A stretch of DNA of 64,000 bases from contig NZ_CP046605.1 in NCBI RefSeq assembly GCF_023520795.1, positions 2,153,438 to 2,217,437 of the forward strand. Reading direction: 5' to 3'. Made by a program: the position numbers and the translations under genes. This stretch comes from Corynebacterium accolens. Lineage in GTDB: Bacteria > Actinomycetota > Actinomycetes > Mycobacteriales > Mycobacteriaceae. A model generated the notes under the pieces. It was not told where the DNA came from. It was given only the letters and a program-made list of their open reading frames with translations, and searched no databases. Positions 23,628-32,621 of this stretch are shown here, piece by piece; the stretch's first letter is position 1, and each line of letters opens with the position of its first letter.

Positions 23628-24989
23628 ATGACTAGCCCAGTGCGTGTCGCCGTGGTCGGCTCCGGACCGGCCGGCATTTACGCCTCTGACCTCCTCGTAA
23701 AATCCGATGTGGACGTGCAGATCGATCTCTTTGAAAAGATGCCCGCGCCCTTTGGTTTGATTCGCTACGGCGTCGCCCCGGATCACCCGCGCATTAAGGG
23801 CATCGTGCAGTCGCTGCACAACATCATGGAGAAGGAAGAAATCCGCTTCCTGGGCAATATCGAAGTGGGCAAGGACATCACCGTCACGGAGATGCGCGAT
23901 TACTACGACGCCATCATCTTCGCCACCGGCGCCACCGCCGATAAGGAAATGGGAATCCCCGGCGAGGATCTCGAGGGCAACTACGGCGCCGGTGAATTCG
24001 TGGGCTTTTATGACGGCAACCCCAACTTCGAGCGCGACTGGGACCTGTCCGCGGAGTCCGTCGCCGTCGTGGGCGTGGGCAACGTTTCGCTCGACGTGTC
24101 CCGCATCCTGGCCAAGACTGCCGACGAGCTGCTGGTTACGGAAATCCCAGACAACGTCTACTCTTCCCTGAAGGAAAACCGCGCCAAGGAGGTCCACGTC
24201 TTTGGCCGCCGCGGCCCAGCGCAGGCCAAGTACACACCAAAGGAGCTCAAGGAGCTCGATGAGTCCCCCACCATCGAGGTCATCGTCAGCCCGGAGGACA
24301 TCGAGTACGACGAGGCTTCCGAAGAGGCCCGCCGCGCCGCCAAGTCCACCGACCTGGTCTGCCAGACCCTGGAGTCCTACGCCATGCGCGAGCCAGGCGA
24401 TGCCCCGCACAAGCTCTACATCCACTTCTTCGAGTCCCCAGTAGAGGTGCTTGGCGATGCCGGCCACGTCACCGCCATCAAAACCGAGCGCACCCAGCTC
24501 AATGGCGATGGCTCCGTGAGCGGTACCGGCAAGTTCACCGAGTGGCCCGTGCAGGCGGTCTACCGCGCGGTGGGCTACCACCCGCAGTCCGTTGACGGCA
24601 TCCCCTTCAACGAAACCACCGCCACCATGCCCAATGACGGCGGCCACGTGCTTGCCAATGTCGACGGCGAAAAGCTCCCCGGCCTCTACACCACCGGCTG
24701 GATCAAGCGCGGCCCGGTGGGGCTTATTGGCAATACCAAATCCGATGCCAAGGACACCACCACCATGCTGCTGGCGGACTACAAGTCCGGCGACTTAGAG
24801 CCTGCGACCAAGCGCGATCCGCAAGACATCTTGGATCTCCTAGAGTCCCGCGATATCGCCGTGACCACTTGGGCCGGCTGGCACCGCCTCAACTCCGCCG
24901 AGCAAGCCGCCGGCGAGCCCCACGGCCGCGAGCGCATCAAGATCGTCGAGTGGGACGAGATGGTCAAGCACGCAGGCCCGCAGCGCTAA
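23628..24989 (+). CDS. fprA: FprA-type ferredoxin/flavodoxin-NADP+ reductase
   Basis: 453 residues from the ATG at 23628, which follows AAAGAAAGG; an earlier in-frame start adds 19 residues without homology-like character. FAD-binding GSGPAGIYASD is at residues 9-19, followed by APFGLIRYGVAPDHP, and an NADP-binding segment VVGVGNVSLDVSRIL lies near 152. The closing GWIKRGPVGLIGNTKSDA motif is that of the adrenodoxin-reductase-like family. It passes electrons between NADPH and ferredoxins. It is divergent from pta and convergent with purT. Confidence 0.9.
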   Translation: MTSPVRVAVVGSGPAGIYASDLLVKSDVDVQIDLFEKMPAPFGLIRYGVAPDHPRIKGIVQSLHNIMEKEEIRFLGNIEVGKDITVTEMRDYYDAIIFATGATADKEMGIPGEDLEGNYGAGEFVGFYDGNPNFERDWDLSAESVAVVGVGNVSLDVSRILAKTADELLVTEIPDNVYSSLKENRAKEVHVFGRRGPAQAKYTPKELKELDESPTIEVIVSPEDIEYDEASEEARRAAKSTDLVCQTLESYAMREPGDAPHKLYIHFFESPVEVLGDAGHVTAIKTERTQLNGDGSVSGTGKFTEWPVQAVYRAVGYHPQSVDGIPFNETTATMPNDGGHVLANVDGEKLPGLYTTGWIKRGPVGLIGNTKSDAKDTTTMLLADYKSGDLEPATKRDPQDILDLLESRDIAVTTWAGWHRLNSAEQAAGEPHGRERIKIVEWDEMVKHAGPQR

Positions 24990-25000
24990 CCAGCGCCGCG

Positions 25001-26353
25001 CTAGTCGGTATCGTCTACGCCTGAGGTCAGCTTGGGGTCGAGCTCGACCCCGCCCTCGTATTCAACGACCTCGATATCGGGCACGTTTTCCGCCTGCGGG
25101 TCGATGCCGCGCGCACCGCCCTGCGCGAGCAGGCCAGGCGTGGAGGTCACGCTCACCTTGTGCGCCGCCAGCGCGGCGCGGTCGCGGGCCTCTTCCACCG
25201 TTTCCGCCGTCGTGGTCACAAGCCCCATGCGCCGGCCCTTATAGGCATCGGGCTTGCCAAAGAGCTTCACGTCCGTCTCGGCATAGTGGAGGGCGGAGGC
25301 GATGCCGGTAAAGGCGACATCGGCAAGCGGCTCCTGCGCGTGCAAAAACATGCTGGCGCCCGGGGTTATCAACGTGGCGTCGATGGGATAGCCCAAAATG
25401 GCGCGGGCGTGCAGGTCAAACTGGGAAAAGCGCTGCGTATAGGCAGTGAGCATCGCCGTATCCGAAGGCCGCGGGGAGACCGAAGAAAAGTAAACATCAT
25501 CGCCGGCGACGAAAAGCTCCACGCCGTACACGCCGCGCCCGCCCAGCTCATTGGAAATGCGCGCCGCAACCGAGCGCGCGTTCTCCAGCGCAATCTCGCT
25601 CATGCCGGTGGGCTGCCACTCCTCAATCAAATCGCCCTTCTCGTGGCGGTGGCCAATGGGCTCGCTAAACCACGTGGCCAACTTGCCCGTGGCCGGATCG
25701 ATGGACCGGATGGCCAAGAGCGTAACCTCCAGGTCGAAATCCACGAAGCGCTCCGCCACCACGCGCTGCGAATCCGAAGACACGCGGCGCACCGTCTCCC
25801 ACGCCTCGCGCACGTCCTCCACATCCCGCGCCAGCATGTGGCCCTTGCCCGAGGTAGATACGTCCGGCTTCACGATGCACGGAAACCCCAGCTCCGTCGC
25901 CGCCTCTTCAAGCTCCTCTACCGAGGTGGCAAAGCGGTAGGCCGAGGTCGGCAGGCCAATATCTTCTGCCACCGCGCGCACCCGCTCGCGGTCCTGGGTA
26001 AGGGCGCAGGCGCGCGCCGTGGGCACGACGACGGCGTCGCTAGACTGCTCGACCTGCTCCAGGGCCTCCACCGCGACGATTTCCACCTCCGGCACCACGT
26101 AGTGCGGCTGAATCTGCTGCACCAATTCCGATACCTGCGCGGCGTCAGTAATATCCGCGACATAGCTATAGTGCGCAACCTGGTGCGCCGGCGCCCCCTG
26201 GTACTTATCCACCGCGTGCACCTCAAGGCCCAGGGACTGGAAGGAAATAGCCAGCTGCTTTCCCAACTCGCCCGCGCCGAGCAGCAATACCTTCGTGGCA
26301 TTGCCCGTCAGCGGCGTGCCGATATGACCGGCGATTTTGCCTGGAATATCCAT
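25001..26353 (-). CDS. purT: Formate-dependent phosphoribosylglycinamide formyltransferase
   Basis: 450 residues. An N-terminal Rossmann-like domain (LLLGAGELGKQLAISFQSLGLEVHAVDKY) is followed by an ATP-grasp domain with the loop FPCIVKPDVSTSGKGH and by GVYGVELFVAGDDVYFSSVSPRPSDTAM. It makes formyl-GAR from GAR, formate and ATP in purine synthesis, as an alternative to PurN. The C-terminus has an extra acidic tail of about 25 residues. AAAGGAG precedes the ATG. No other purine gene is adjacent; purA lies 7 kb away. Confidence 0.93.
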   Translation of the reverse strand: MDIPGKIAGHIGTPLTGNATKVLLLGAGELGKQLAISFQSLGLEVHAVDKYQGAPAHQVAHYSYVADITDAAQVSELVQQIQPHYVVPEVEIVAVEALEQVEQSSDAVVVPTARACALTQDRERVRAVAEDIGLPTSAYRFATSVEELEEAATELGFPCIVKPDVSTSGKGHMLARDVEDVREAWETVRRVSSDSQRVVAERFVDFDLEVTLLAIRSIDPATGKLATWFSEPIGHRHEKGDLIEEWQPTGMSEIALENARSVAARISNELGGRGVYGVELFVAGDDVYFSSVSPRPSDTAMLTAYTQRFSQFDLHARAILGYPIDATLITPGASMFLHAQEPLADVAFTGIASALHYAETDVKLFGKPDAYKGRRMGLVTTTAETVEEARDRAALAAHKVSVTSTPGLLAQGGARGIDPQAENVPDIEVVEYEGGVELDPKLTSGVDDTD

Positions 26354-26456
26354 GACTTTGCTCCTTTAATTCCGCTCCGAGCAGCAGATACTTCCCCAAA
26401 TTATTTCATAGATGCCCGCCGCAGCCTGGACGCACATGCGTGAAGTGCACAAACGC

Positions 26457-26497
26457 AAGCGCCCGGCCCGGGAAAATCTTCCTCGAGCCGGGCGCTT
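26457..26497 (-). terminator. Intrinsic terminator after the sortase gene
   Basis: A perfect 11-bp stem (AAGCGCCCGGC with GCCGGGCGCTT) with a 19-base loop lies 20 bases downstream of the sortase stop. Its position suits termination of the minus-strand surface-protein region before purT. Confidence 0.8.
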
Positions 26498-26517
26498 CTA
26501 AGCCACAGGGCTACAAG

Positions 26518-27261
26518 CTATGCCTGCGGTTGTTCCGGTGGGACCGGGGCATCGACTGGCTCTGCCACGGTAATGATGTTGTCCTCATAGCCCAACGCAC
26601 CACCGACGAACTGGCCGCCGCAGGTGATAAGGACCAAGCGGTTGACACCATCCCTATCGTTAACCACCTCGGGCATATCCGCGCCCTTGGCCAGGCGGTA
26701 CGGCTTTTCCGTCACGCGAAAGGTGCGCTCCTCACCATCGATGACCACGGTGAATTCCTGGTTTTCCTGCAACCGAGTGAATTTCTCCGCGAAGCCGGTG
26801 CCTTGGCCTTGGTAGTTCACGTGGCCGGTGATCACGCTGGAACCGACATTGCCCGGATCACCCGGCACGGCCGAGGCGGAGTACCAGCCTAGGCGGGAGA
26901 CATCGTGTGGCGGCAGCAGCACGCCTTGGTCCGTGACCTGGACCGGATCTACGGCCGCGTAGTCTCCGTCGATGCCCACGGACATGCCTTCGAAGCCGTG
27001 GAATTCGCCCGGAGCCGGCTCGAATTCGTGCTCCTGCGCGCCCGAATCATCAACAAAAGCATCGGGCTTGTCCGCAACGCCTGCATCTTTATCTGCCGAT
27101 GCGCTTGCCGATGCCCCCGCATCACCCTCATCCCCCTCCTTATCGCTGCTTAAATACAGCGCTAACTGGATCAGCACCAGAATTACGGCTACTACCAAGA
27201 CGATAAATCCGATGATCTTGCCCCGGCTCATGGGGTCTTTGCGGCCGGTCTCCTCAGACAT
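26518..27261 (-). CDS. Class E/F-type sortase
   Basis: 247 residues. A single membrane helix at about 14-36 is followed by an Asp/Ala/Ser-rich linker (40-75) and a sortase fold (about 100-235). The catalytic His is in VITGHVNYQG (His147) and the catalytic Cys in LVLITCGGQF (Cys214). The usual Arg after the Cys is not obvious; the corresponding stretch reads GYEDNIITVA. The TCGG motif and size resemble class F or E sortases of actinobacteria, which act as housekeeping or non-pilus transpeptidases. AAAGGAG precedes the ATG. The gene lies 133 bases downstream of the VaFE surface-protein gene on the same strand. Confidence 0.85.
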   Translation of the reverse strand: MSEETGRKDPMSRGKIIGFIVLVVAVILVLIQLALYLSSDKEGDEGDAGASASASADKDAGVADKPDAFVDDSGAQEHEFEPAPGEFHGFEGMSVGIDGDYAAVDPVQVTDQGVLLPPHDVSRLGWYSASAVPGDPGNVGSSVITGHVNYQGQGTGFAEKFTRLQENQEFTVVIDGEERTFRVTEKPYRLAKGADMPEVVNDRDGVNRLVLITCGGQFVGGALGYEDNIITVAEPVDAPVPPEQPQA

Positions 27262-27301
27262 TGCCCCGACTCCTTTTAATTGTCGCTTGAGTTCAAATGG
27301 A

Positions 27302-27343
27302 AAGTCCCCTCCAGCGTGTTCGGTTACACCCTGAAGGGGACTT
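27302..27343 (-). terminator. Hairpin between surface-protein and sortase genes
   Basis: AAGTCCCCT pairs with AGGGGACTT, and three further pairs extend the stem past one mismatch; the loop is about 16 bases. On the minus strand the stem is followed by TTTCCATTT, a weak T-rich run. It may partly end the surface-protein transcript before the sortase gene, or be an attenuator between them. Confidence 0.6.
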
Positions 27344-27394
27344 ATCGTGTTACATCTAGGCGCTATTGCCTATTAGCTGTCCAGCGTGGGCAGG

Positions 27395-30300
27395 CTACTG
27401 AATGTAGCTCTGCATGCCCGACTCGAGCTGGGTAGCACCAGATGGCACGGACTTAATTTCTGCACGTCCGGCATCGGATGGCAGCGGGTTACCAGTCTGG
27501 CCTGGCACGTGGCCGTTAGCTTCGGAGCCGTGGTGCTCTTTACCAGCGTGCTGACCAGCATCGCCGGGCTTATCCTCACCATTGCTTTCCGGAGCATTGT
27601 GGTCCCCCTGGCCCTCGGAGTCCTGCTTCTTGGAGTGCTCTTCCGACTGATCCTTCGGCTGCTCCTTTGGTTGCTCCGTGGAATGGTCATGGCTGTGGTG
27701 ACGGTCATGGATGATCTTGCCCAAGCCGATGCCCGGAATCAGGATTGCCCACCATGGAATCTTGCCCTTAGACGGCTTGCCCGGGGTCTCAGAATCCTTG
27801 GACGCGACCGTCTGATCTTCGTCAGTGATGTCCTTGTGCTCAGCAATCTCATTCGACTGCTCAGCATCCGGAGTCTCCTCACCGTTCTTATCAACCTGGG
27901 TGGAGGTCAACTCCTCAAACGCAACCGCAGCCTCAACCGGCTCCGTCACATCATCGTTAACGGTGATCTCCACCTCAACGCTGCCTGTAGATTTCTCTGG
28001 AACAAAGGTCTTGTGCCCGGTTCCCAGAACAGTCATACCGTCCTGCTTGTTAATCAGCTCAGCGTTCAAGGTGTATTCCTTACCCGGAACCAAACCCTCA
28101 TAGCTGACCTCATCAACAACCTCAGCACCGGCAACAACCTCATGCGAACCGTGAGCAAAATCAGCGTTGGTAGAAATCCACGGCTCATCCTCAGACGAAG
28201 TCGTGTCCTCGTCCCCGTGGGAAATCACAGTCTGGTCTGCATCGTCGATGTCCTTATGCTCAGCAATCTCATTCGGCTGCTCAACATCCGGAGTCTCCTC
28301 ACCGTTCTTATCAACCTGGATGGAGGTCAACTCCTCAAACGCAACCGCAGCCTCAACCGGCTCCGTCACATCGTCATCAACAGTGATCTCCACCTCAACG
28401 CTGCCCGCAGACTTTTCCGGAACAAAGGTCTTGTCACCAGCGCCCAGAACAGTCATACCGTCCTGCTTGTTAATCAGCTCAGCGTTCAAGGTGTATTCCT
28501 TACCCGGAACCAAACCCTCATAGGTAATCTCATCGACAATCTTGGCACCAGCAATAACAGCGTGGGAGCCCTCTTCGAAGTCAGCGTTAGTGGTGATCTT
28601 CGGAGTCTTCTCAGAGCCCTCGGAGGTCACAGTCTGGTCATCATCATTGATGTCCTTGTGCTCACCAACGTGGTTCGGGTTGTCCTCATCGGTCGGCTTA
28701 TTCTCACCGTGCTTATCCACCTCGGTGGAAGTCAACGTCTCGAAAGCAACCGCAGCCTCAACCGGCTCAGTTACATCCTCATTGACAACGATAGTGACAG
28801 CCTCAGTGCCATTAGCGCTCTTCGGAGTGAACTTGTGGCCCTTGGTCTCGCCCAGAACGGTCTTACGGTCTTCCTTGGAAATCAGCTGGGCATCCAAAGC
28901 GTATTCCTTGTTCGGAACCAGACCCTCGTAGGAAACCTGGTCGACAACCTTGGCACCAGCAACAACCTCGCGCAGGTCGCCCTCGAAGTCAGCATTAGTG
29001 GAAACCTTCGGGGTCTTCTCGTCGTTGCCATCAGTAGGCTCGCCTGGCTCATCCGGCTTGCTCGGAGTCGTCGACTCGCAATCCGAAGGCTTATCAGACT
29101 CAGAGGTCTCGGAAGCTTCAGAGGACGTGGTCTCTACAGACTCGGACTCAGAAGGCTCGCTGGACTCAGACGAAGACGGTTCCTCAGACTCGGAAGGCTT
29201 CTCGCTCTCCGAGTCGCCCGGCTCCTCAGACTCACAGGTCTCACTGGTCTTCGGGGTAGAAGAATCCTCAGAAGAAGGCGCAGAGGTCTCACCCTCGCCA
29301 CCATCACCAGGCTTACCCGGAATCTCCTCGGTAGTAGTGGTGGTCTGCGGGGTAGTAGTCTCAGAAGGCTTCTCAGACTTTACAGTCTGATCCTTATCGT
29401 TGATGTCGGTGTGGTCGGCGATGTCATTCTTCTTACCAGTGTTGGAATCCTCGCCGTCCTTGTTCACTGCGGTAGAGGTCAGGTACTCAAAAGCAACTGC
29501 CTCATCAACAGTCTCGATAACACCTTCATCAACAGTGATCTCGACTTCCTCGCTGCCCTTGGAAGCGGAAGGTACGAAAGTCTTCTCACCGTGGCCAATT
29601 ACCGCGTAGTCGCCGTTCTCATCCTTCACCTTGGAACGCAGCTCAGCATTCAGAGTGTATTCCTTGCCAGGGACCAGGTCCTGGTACTCGACCTTATCGG
29701 TGATGACAGTGCCAGACTTAATCTCATCGCCCTCAGCCTTCTCAGCCTTGGTGCCGATGGATGGCTTCATTTTAGAGGTTACGGTCTGAGCTTCATCCTC
29801 GATGTCGCGGTGCTCGGCAATCTTCTCCTCATCAGAGCTCGGAGTTTCCTTACCGTTCTCATCGACCTGCTTGGAGTACAGATCCTCGAATGCGACGGCA
29901 GCCTTAATGACTCCCTCAACATCGTCCTTGACCTTGATGTCAACTACCTGCTCACCAGCAGACTTATCCGGGGTGAAGGTAGCTTCGCCCTTGCCGACGA
30001 CCTCGTGCTCACCCTTGTCATTCACTGCCTTGTTTCGCAGCTCTGCCTTCAGGGTGTATTCCTTACCCGGCACCAGGTCGGTGTACTCGACGGTGTCCTT
30101 GACAGTAACGCCAGCCTTTACCTGAGTAGCGTTGTCAAAGTCAGCATTGGTATGAATCTCCGGCTTCCACTCAGTGTTGACGGTCTGCTTCTCATCGTTG
30201 ATATTTTCGTGAGTAGCGATCGTGTTCTCATCAGTTGAGTTAGAGGTGTCCTTACCGTCCTTATCTACCTCGGTAGATACGAGCTTCTCGAAGGCAACCG

Positions 30301-31567
30301 CTGAGTCCACAGCAGGATCTGCCTTGTCGTTAACGACAATCTCAACGTCCTTCTTGCCAGCAGACTCATCCGGAACAAGCTCCGTAGAGCTTTCACCCAG
30401 TACGGTCTTGCCATCGGCCTTGGAGATCAGTTTCGCCTTCAGGGTGTAGTGCTTACCCGGAACAAGATCCTCATACGTCACAGTGTCAATAACCGTGGCA
30501 CCCTTTTCCACACGGTTGCCGTCCTTGATGGAAGCTTCCGTTTCAATCTTGGGCTCAAGATCCTTCTGCTGCTCGCTAGTAGTAGGAGTCGGTTCTGGAT
30601 TAGGTACTACATCAGTCGTCTTATCCGGAGTCGTCTCGGAGGTGGTGTCCTTCGGAGTGGTCTCTTCAGAATCAGACGGCTCAGGATTCTCAGTCGTTTC
30701 GTTCGGAGAAGTCTCCCCGCCAGGGTTTTCCGGAGTGGTCTCGTCCGAAGGATTCTCCTCAGAAGAGGTCGTGGGCTCTTCGGAGTTACCACCATTGTCA
30801 GGCTCATCAGGCAGACCAGGCTGGTCTACCGGAATGACAGACTGTGCCTTTGAATTGCGCTTGTTGTTCGGATGCACAACAGTAATAAATGCATCTGCAG
30901 GCTGCTTTGCTATCTCCACCGTCGAGTCTTTTACAAGCTGCGGCATAGCTTCGGTTCCCTCAATTTTATAACCCGTAAGCGCCGTAAAATCTTCGTGCGA
31001 TCCAGTAAACCCTGGGAAATAGTCTTTGCTATTCCCTACAATCGTTTTAAAAGGTAGATACTTTGGGTTCTGAGGCGAATTGAGGAACATCAACAGGTAG
31101 ACGTAATAGTTAGCAGCCGATTTTTTATCCCCTCGGACAGCTGCAGCTTCCATCTTCCGTCCGAGATTAATGACGGCGTCGTGATACCTCTCATCGAACT
31201 CAAGTTTCGTAGCGTTCTTCTTCTTATACGCTTCGAACGTATTGAGAGGGGTTTTAGCGTGCGGTTCAATACACCACGCCCAGCCCACATCATTATTTTT
31301 GTTTCCACCATTGTTAAAGCCGGGCCCTGCTGGCTCTCCCGCCCAAACAAGCAAACCCCAGGAGTAGTCCGCGGCGAAATGCTGTGGATCCTTTTCCTCC
31401 TTCTTAAGTTCGTTGCCCAATGTACTATTGGGCGTAAAATCGGTAGGCTCAGCAGCCTCCGCCTTCACTCCCGGAACGGTGACCATTGCCGCAATAACCG
31501 CAATTGCAGCAAGCACCGCGGTTAAGACGGACCATCTCTTCCGAGATAGACCTAACACTCCGCTCAT
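27395..31567 (-). CDS. Large VaFE-repeat surface protein with TQXA-like N-terminal domain
   Basis: 1390 residues. A signal peptide (1 to about 39, ending near AEA) is followed by a domain at 45-230 with WAWCIEP (Cys99), resembling the Cys side of thioester (TQXA) adhesin domains. After a Thr/Glu/Pro-rich linker come six VaFE modules of about 125 residues, at roughly 340-463, 468-596, 604-728, 853-979, 990-1116 and 1130-1256. Each opens near TxADF, contains LVPGKEYTLNAEL and VAFExL, and closes with QTV, the layout of Thr-Gln ester-bond Ig-like folds. A Ser/Glu linker splits modules 3 and 4. The end has a short hydrophobic stretch (WWAILIPGIGLG) and a His-rich hydrophilic tail of about 100 residues. 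No LPXTG signal is present. AAGGGGAAAAG precedes the ATG. An adhesin or pilus-shaft-like role is inferred. Confidence 0.88.
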   Translation of the reverse strand: MSGVLGLSRKRWSVLTAVLAAIAVIAAMVTVPGVKAEAAEPTDFTPNSTLGNELKKEEKDPQHFAADYSWGLLVWAGEPAGPGFNNGGNKNNDVGWAWCIEPHAKTPLNTFEAYKKKNATKLEFDERYHDAVINLGRKMEAAAVRGDKKSAANYYVYLLMFLNSPQNPKYLPFKTIVGNSKDYFPGFTGSHEDFTALTGYKIEGTEAMPQLVKDSTVEIAKQPADAFITVVHPNNKRNSKAQSVIPVDQPGLPDEPDNGGNSEEPTTSSEENPSDETTPENPGGETSPNETTENPEPSDSEETTPKDTTSETTPDKTTDVVPNPEPTPTTSEQQKDLEPKIETEASIKDGNRVEKGATVIDTVTYEDLVPGKHYTLKAKLISKADGKTVLGESSTELVPDESAGKKDVEIVVNDKADPAVDSAVAFEKLVSTEVDKDGKDTSNSTDENTIATHENINDEKQTVNTEWKPEIHTNADFDNATQVKAGVTVKDTVEYTDLVPGKEYTLKAELRNKAVNDKGEHEVVGKGEATFTPDKSAGEQVVDIKVKDDVEGVIKAAVAFEDLYSKQVDENGKETPSSDEEKIAEHRDIEDEAQTVTSKMKPSIGTKAEKAEGDEIKSGTVITDKVEYQDLVPGKEYTLNAELRSKVKDENGDYAVIGHGEKTFVPSASKGSEEVEITVDEGVIETVDEAVAFEYLTSTAVNKDGEDSNTGKKNDIADHTDINDKDQTVKSEKPSETTTPQTTTTTEEIPGKPGDGGEGETSAPSSEDSSTPKTSETCESEEPGDSESEKPSESEEPSSSESSEPSESESVETTSSEASETSESDKPSDCESTTPSKPDEPGEPTDGNDEKTPKVSTNADFEGDLREVVAGAKVVDQVSYEGLVPNKEYALDAQLISKEDRKTVLGETKGHKFTPKSANGTEAVTIVVNEDVTEPVEAAVAFETLTSTEVDKHGENKPTDEDNPNHVGEHKDINDDDQTVTSEGSEKTPKITTNADFEEGSHAVIAGAKIVDEITYEGLVPGKEYTLNAELINKQDGMTVLGAGDKTFVPEKSAGSVEVEITVDDDVTEPVEAAVAFEELTSIQVDKNGEETPDVEQPNEIAEHKDIDDADQTVISHGDEDTTSSEDEPWISTNADFAHGSHEVVAGAEVVDEVSYEGLVPGKEYTLNAELINKQDGMTVLGTGHKTFVPEKSTGSVEVEITVNDDVTEPVEAAVAFEELTSTQVDKNGEETPDAEQSNEIAEHKDITDEDQTVASKDSETPGKPSKGKIPWWAILIPGIGLGKIIHDRHHSHDHSTEQPKEQPKDQSEEHSKKQDSEGQGDHNAPESNGEDKPGDAGQHAGKEHHGSEANGHVPGQTGNPLPSDAGRAEIKSVPSGATQLESGMQSYIQ
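27827..28523 (-). repeat. Two near-identical 420-bp modules inside the surface-protein gene
   Basis: The stretch 27827-28103 recurs at 28247-28523, exactly 420 bases away, with only scattered differences. It encodes most of VaFE modules 5 and 6. Other modules are related in protein sequence but more diverged in DNA. Such near-identity suggests recent duplication or gene conversion and allows module number to change by recombination. Confidence 0.85.
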
Positions 31568-32621
31568 CTTTTCCCCTTAAAAAGGACGCATTCTTACAAC
31601 TTTTATCTGGACAGCTTGCCTTTCAGCTGTACAGACATCACTCATGAAATCTTGAACCCAAAGTAGGCAACACTGGTTCATAAAATCAGTGAGGAGCCTT
31701 TAATTGCTCCTTTGGCAGAGTACCAATAAGGGCACCGATAGCGCATAAGACAAGTCTTATTAGCATGGCAAATCAACAACTTTGCGGTCAATAGATGCCT
31801 TCCAATAAGAGGCTTAACAAAAAAGACAACCCGGCCCAAATAGACCTTTGTTCGAAAATGAAGTTGGCGGGTTAATTATTATTATCTGATAGATAAATGT
31901 AGGCTTGGAGAACATTTAAAAACCCCATTTACACCGTTAACCCTAGGTGCCAGTTCATCACTCTCCGGAATAAAATGACCCGAAACACCAGGGGACATCC
32001 CCGATTGCCCCCCCATTTTGTGAAACCCGCCACTTAAAAGCGGCCCCAAGACTCAAGTTTGGCCAGTTCTTCAAGTGCGACCATATGTTCGCGTCCTTAT
32101 AGCTCCGGCTAACGCGCAGTTGCATATGTTTTTCTTCTAATGTCCAGTCAAGAAAACTGTACTCAATTAAGAAAAGTTCAAAAAAGTTCTTCAGATCACA
32201 GTTAAACGTGGACAACACCACTTAAATTTGCACCCTGTGAAGGCGTCGTGCATCTTTTCTAGTCCTTTTCTAGCGCGCGATAAAAACTCCGCCCTCCATT
32301 CCCTTTCGGGAAACTCGGCAGCTCTATGAACAAAACCCTGAATGTTCACTTTCTCCACACCAATAGGGCCTGGGCGACACCCATGCTCGAGATATATTAC
32401 ATTTCACTTAATAATCCGGAAATGTCTGAAATCACGTTTTCGCTAAGACCAACGCAGGCCAGATAACCATAGGAACTTCCTGCCATTTAATCAATTTAGC
32501 AACAGCTAATTATCTATTTAATGGAAATGTCAACAACGATTTTTACGTGTAGTTAACCTTCTTACACGGTGCTAATATTTCCATCGGTTCAATAAAATTT
32601 ACCTTTTAGAAAGGACCGAAA
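31568..32621. other. 1-kb AT-rich intergenic gap
   Basis: About 1050 bases lie between the surface-protein start and the next small gene. Base composition is visibly more AT-rich than the neighbours. The part nearest the surface gene must hold its promoter, and the end near 32600 holds that of the next gene. No open frame here looks real: the 87-codon minus-strand frame at 31958-32221 lacks a ribosome binding site and has no family resemblance. The stretch 31920-32060 has a GC-rich texture unlike its surroundings and could be a decayed gene or element end, but I could not identify it. Confidence 0.6.
32546..32568. promoter_or_regulatory. Short inverted repeat upstream of the 150-residue protein gene
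   Basis: CGTGTA and TACACG flank an 11-base spacer about 55 bases before the start codon, just upstream of a TAATAT hexamer that could serve as a -10 element. The placement suits an operator, but no regulator is known. Confidence 0.3.

Noticed and set aside
25160-26443. 427-codon plus-strand frame
   Set aside because: Antisense shadow of purT with no family resemblance and an Arg/His-rich composition.
27395-27520. LPSDAG near the C-terminus of the VaFE protein as an LPXTG variant
   Set aside because: It is not followed by a hydrophobic segment and positive tail, so it cannot act as a sorting signal.
27386-30238. 950-codon open frame on the plus strand
   Set aside because: It is exactly antisense to the VaFE gene and is kept open by the codon bias and repeats of that gene; its translation is Leu/Arg/Ile-rich noise with no domain.
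27820-30560. Regular repeats as a CRISPR array or satellite
   Set aside because: The repeats are in frame, about 375-420 bases long and encode protein domains.
31958-32221. 87-codon minus-strand frame in the AT-rich gap
   Set aside because: No ribosome binding site, no family resemblance and mixed composition; treated as possible gene debris only.
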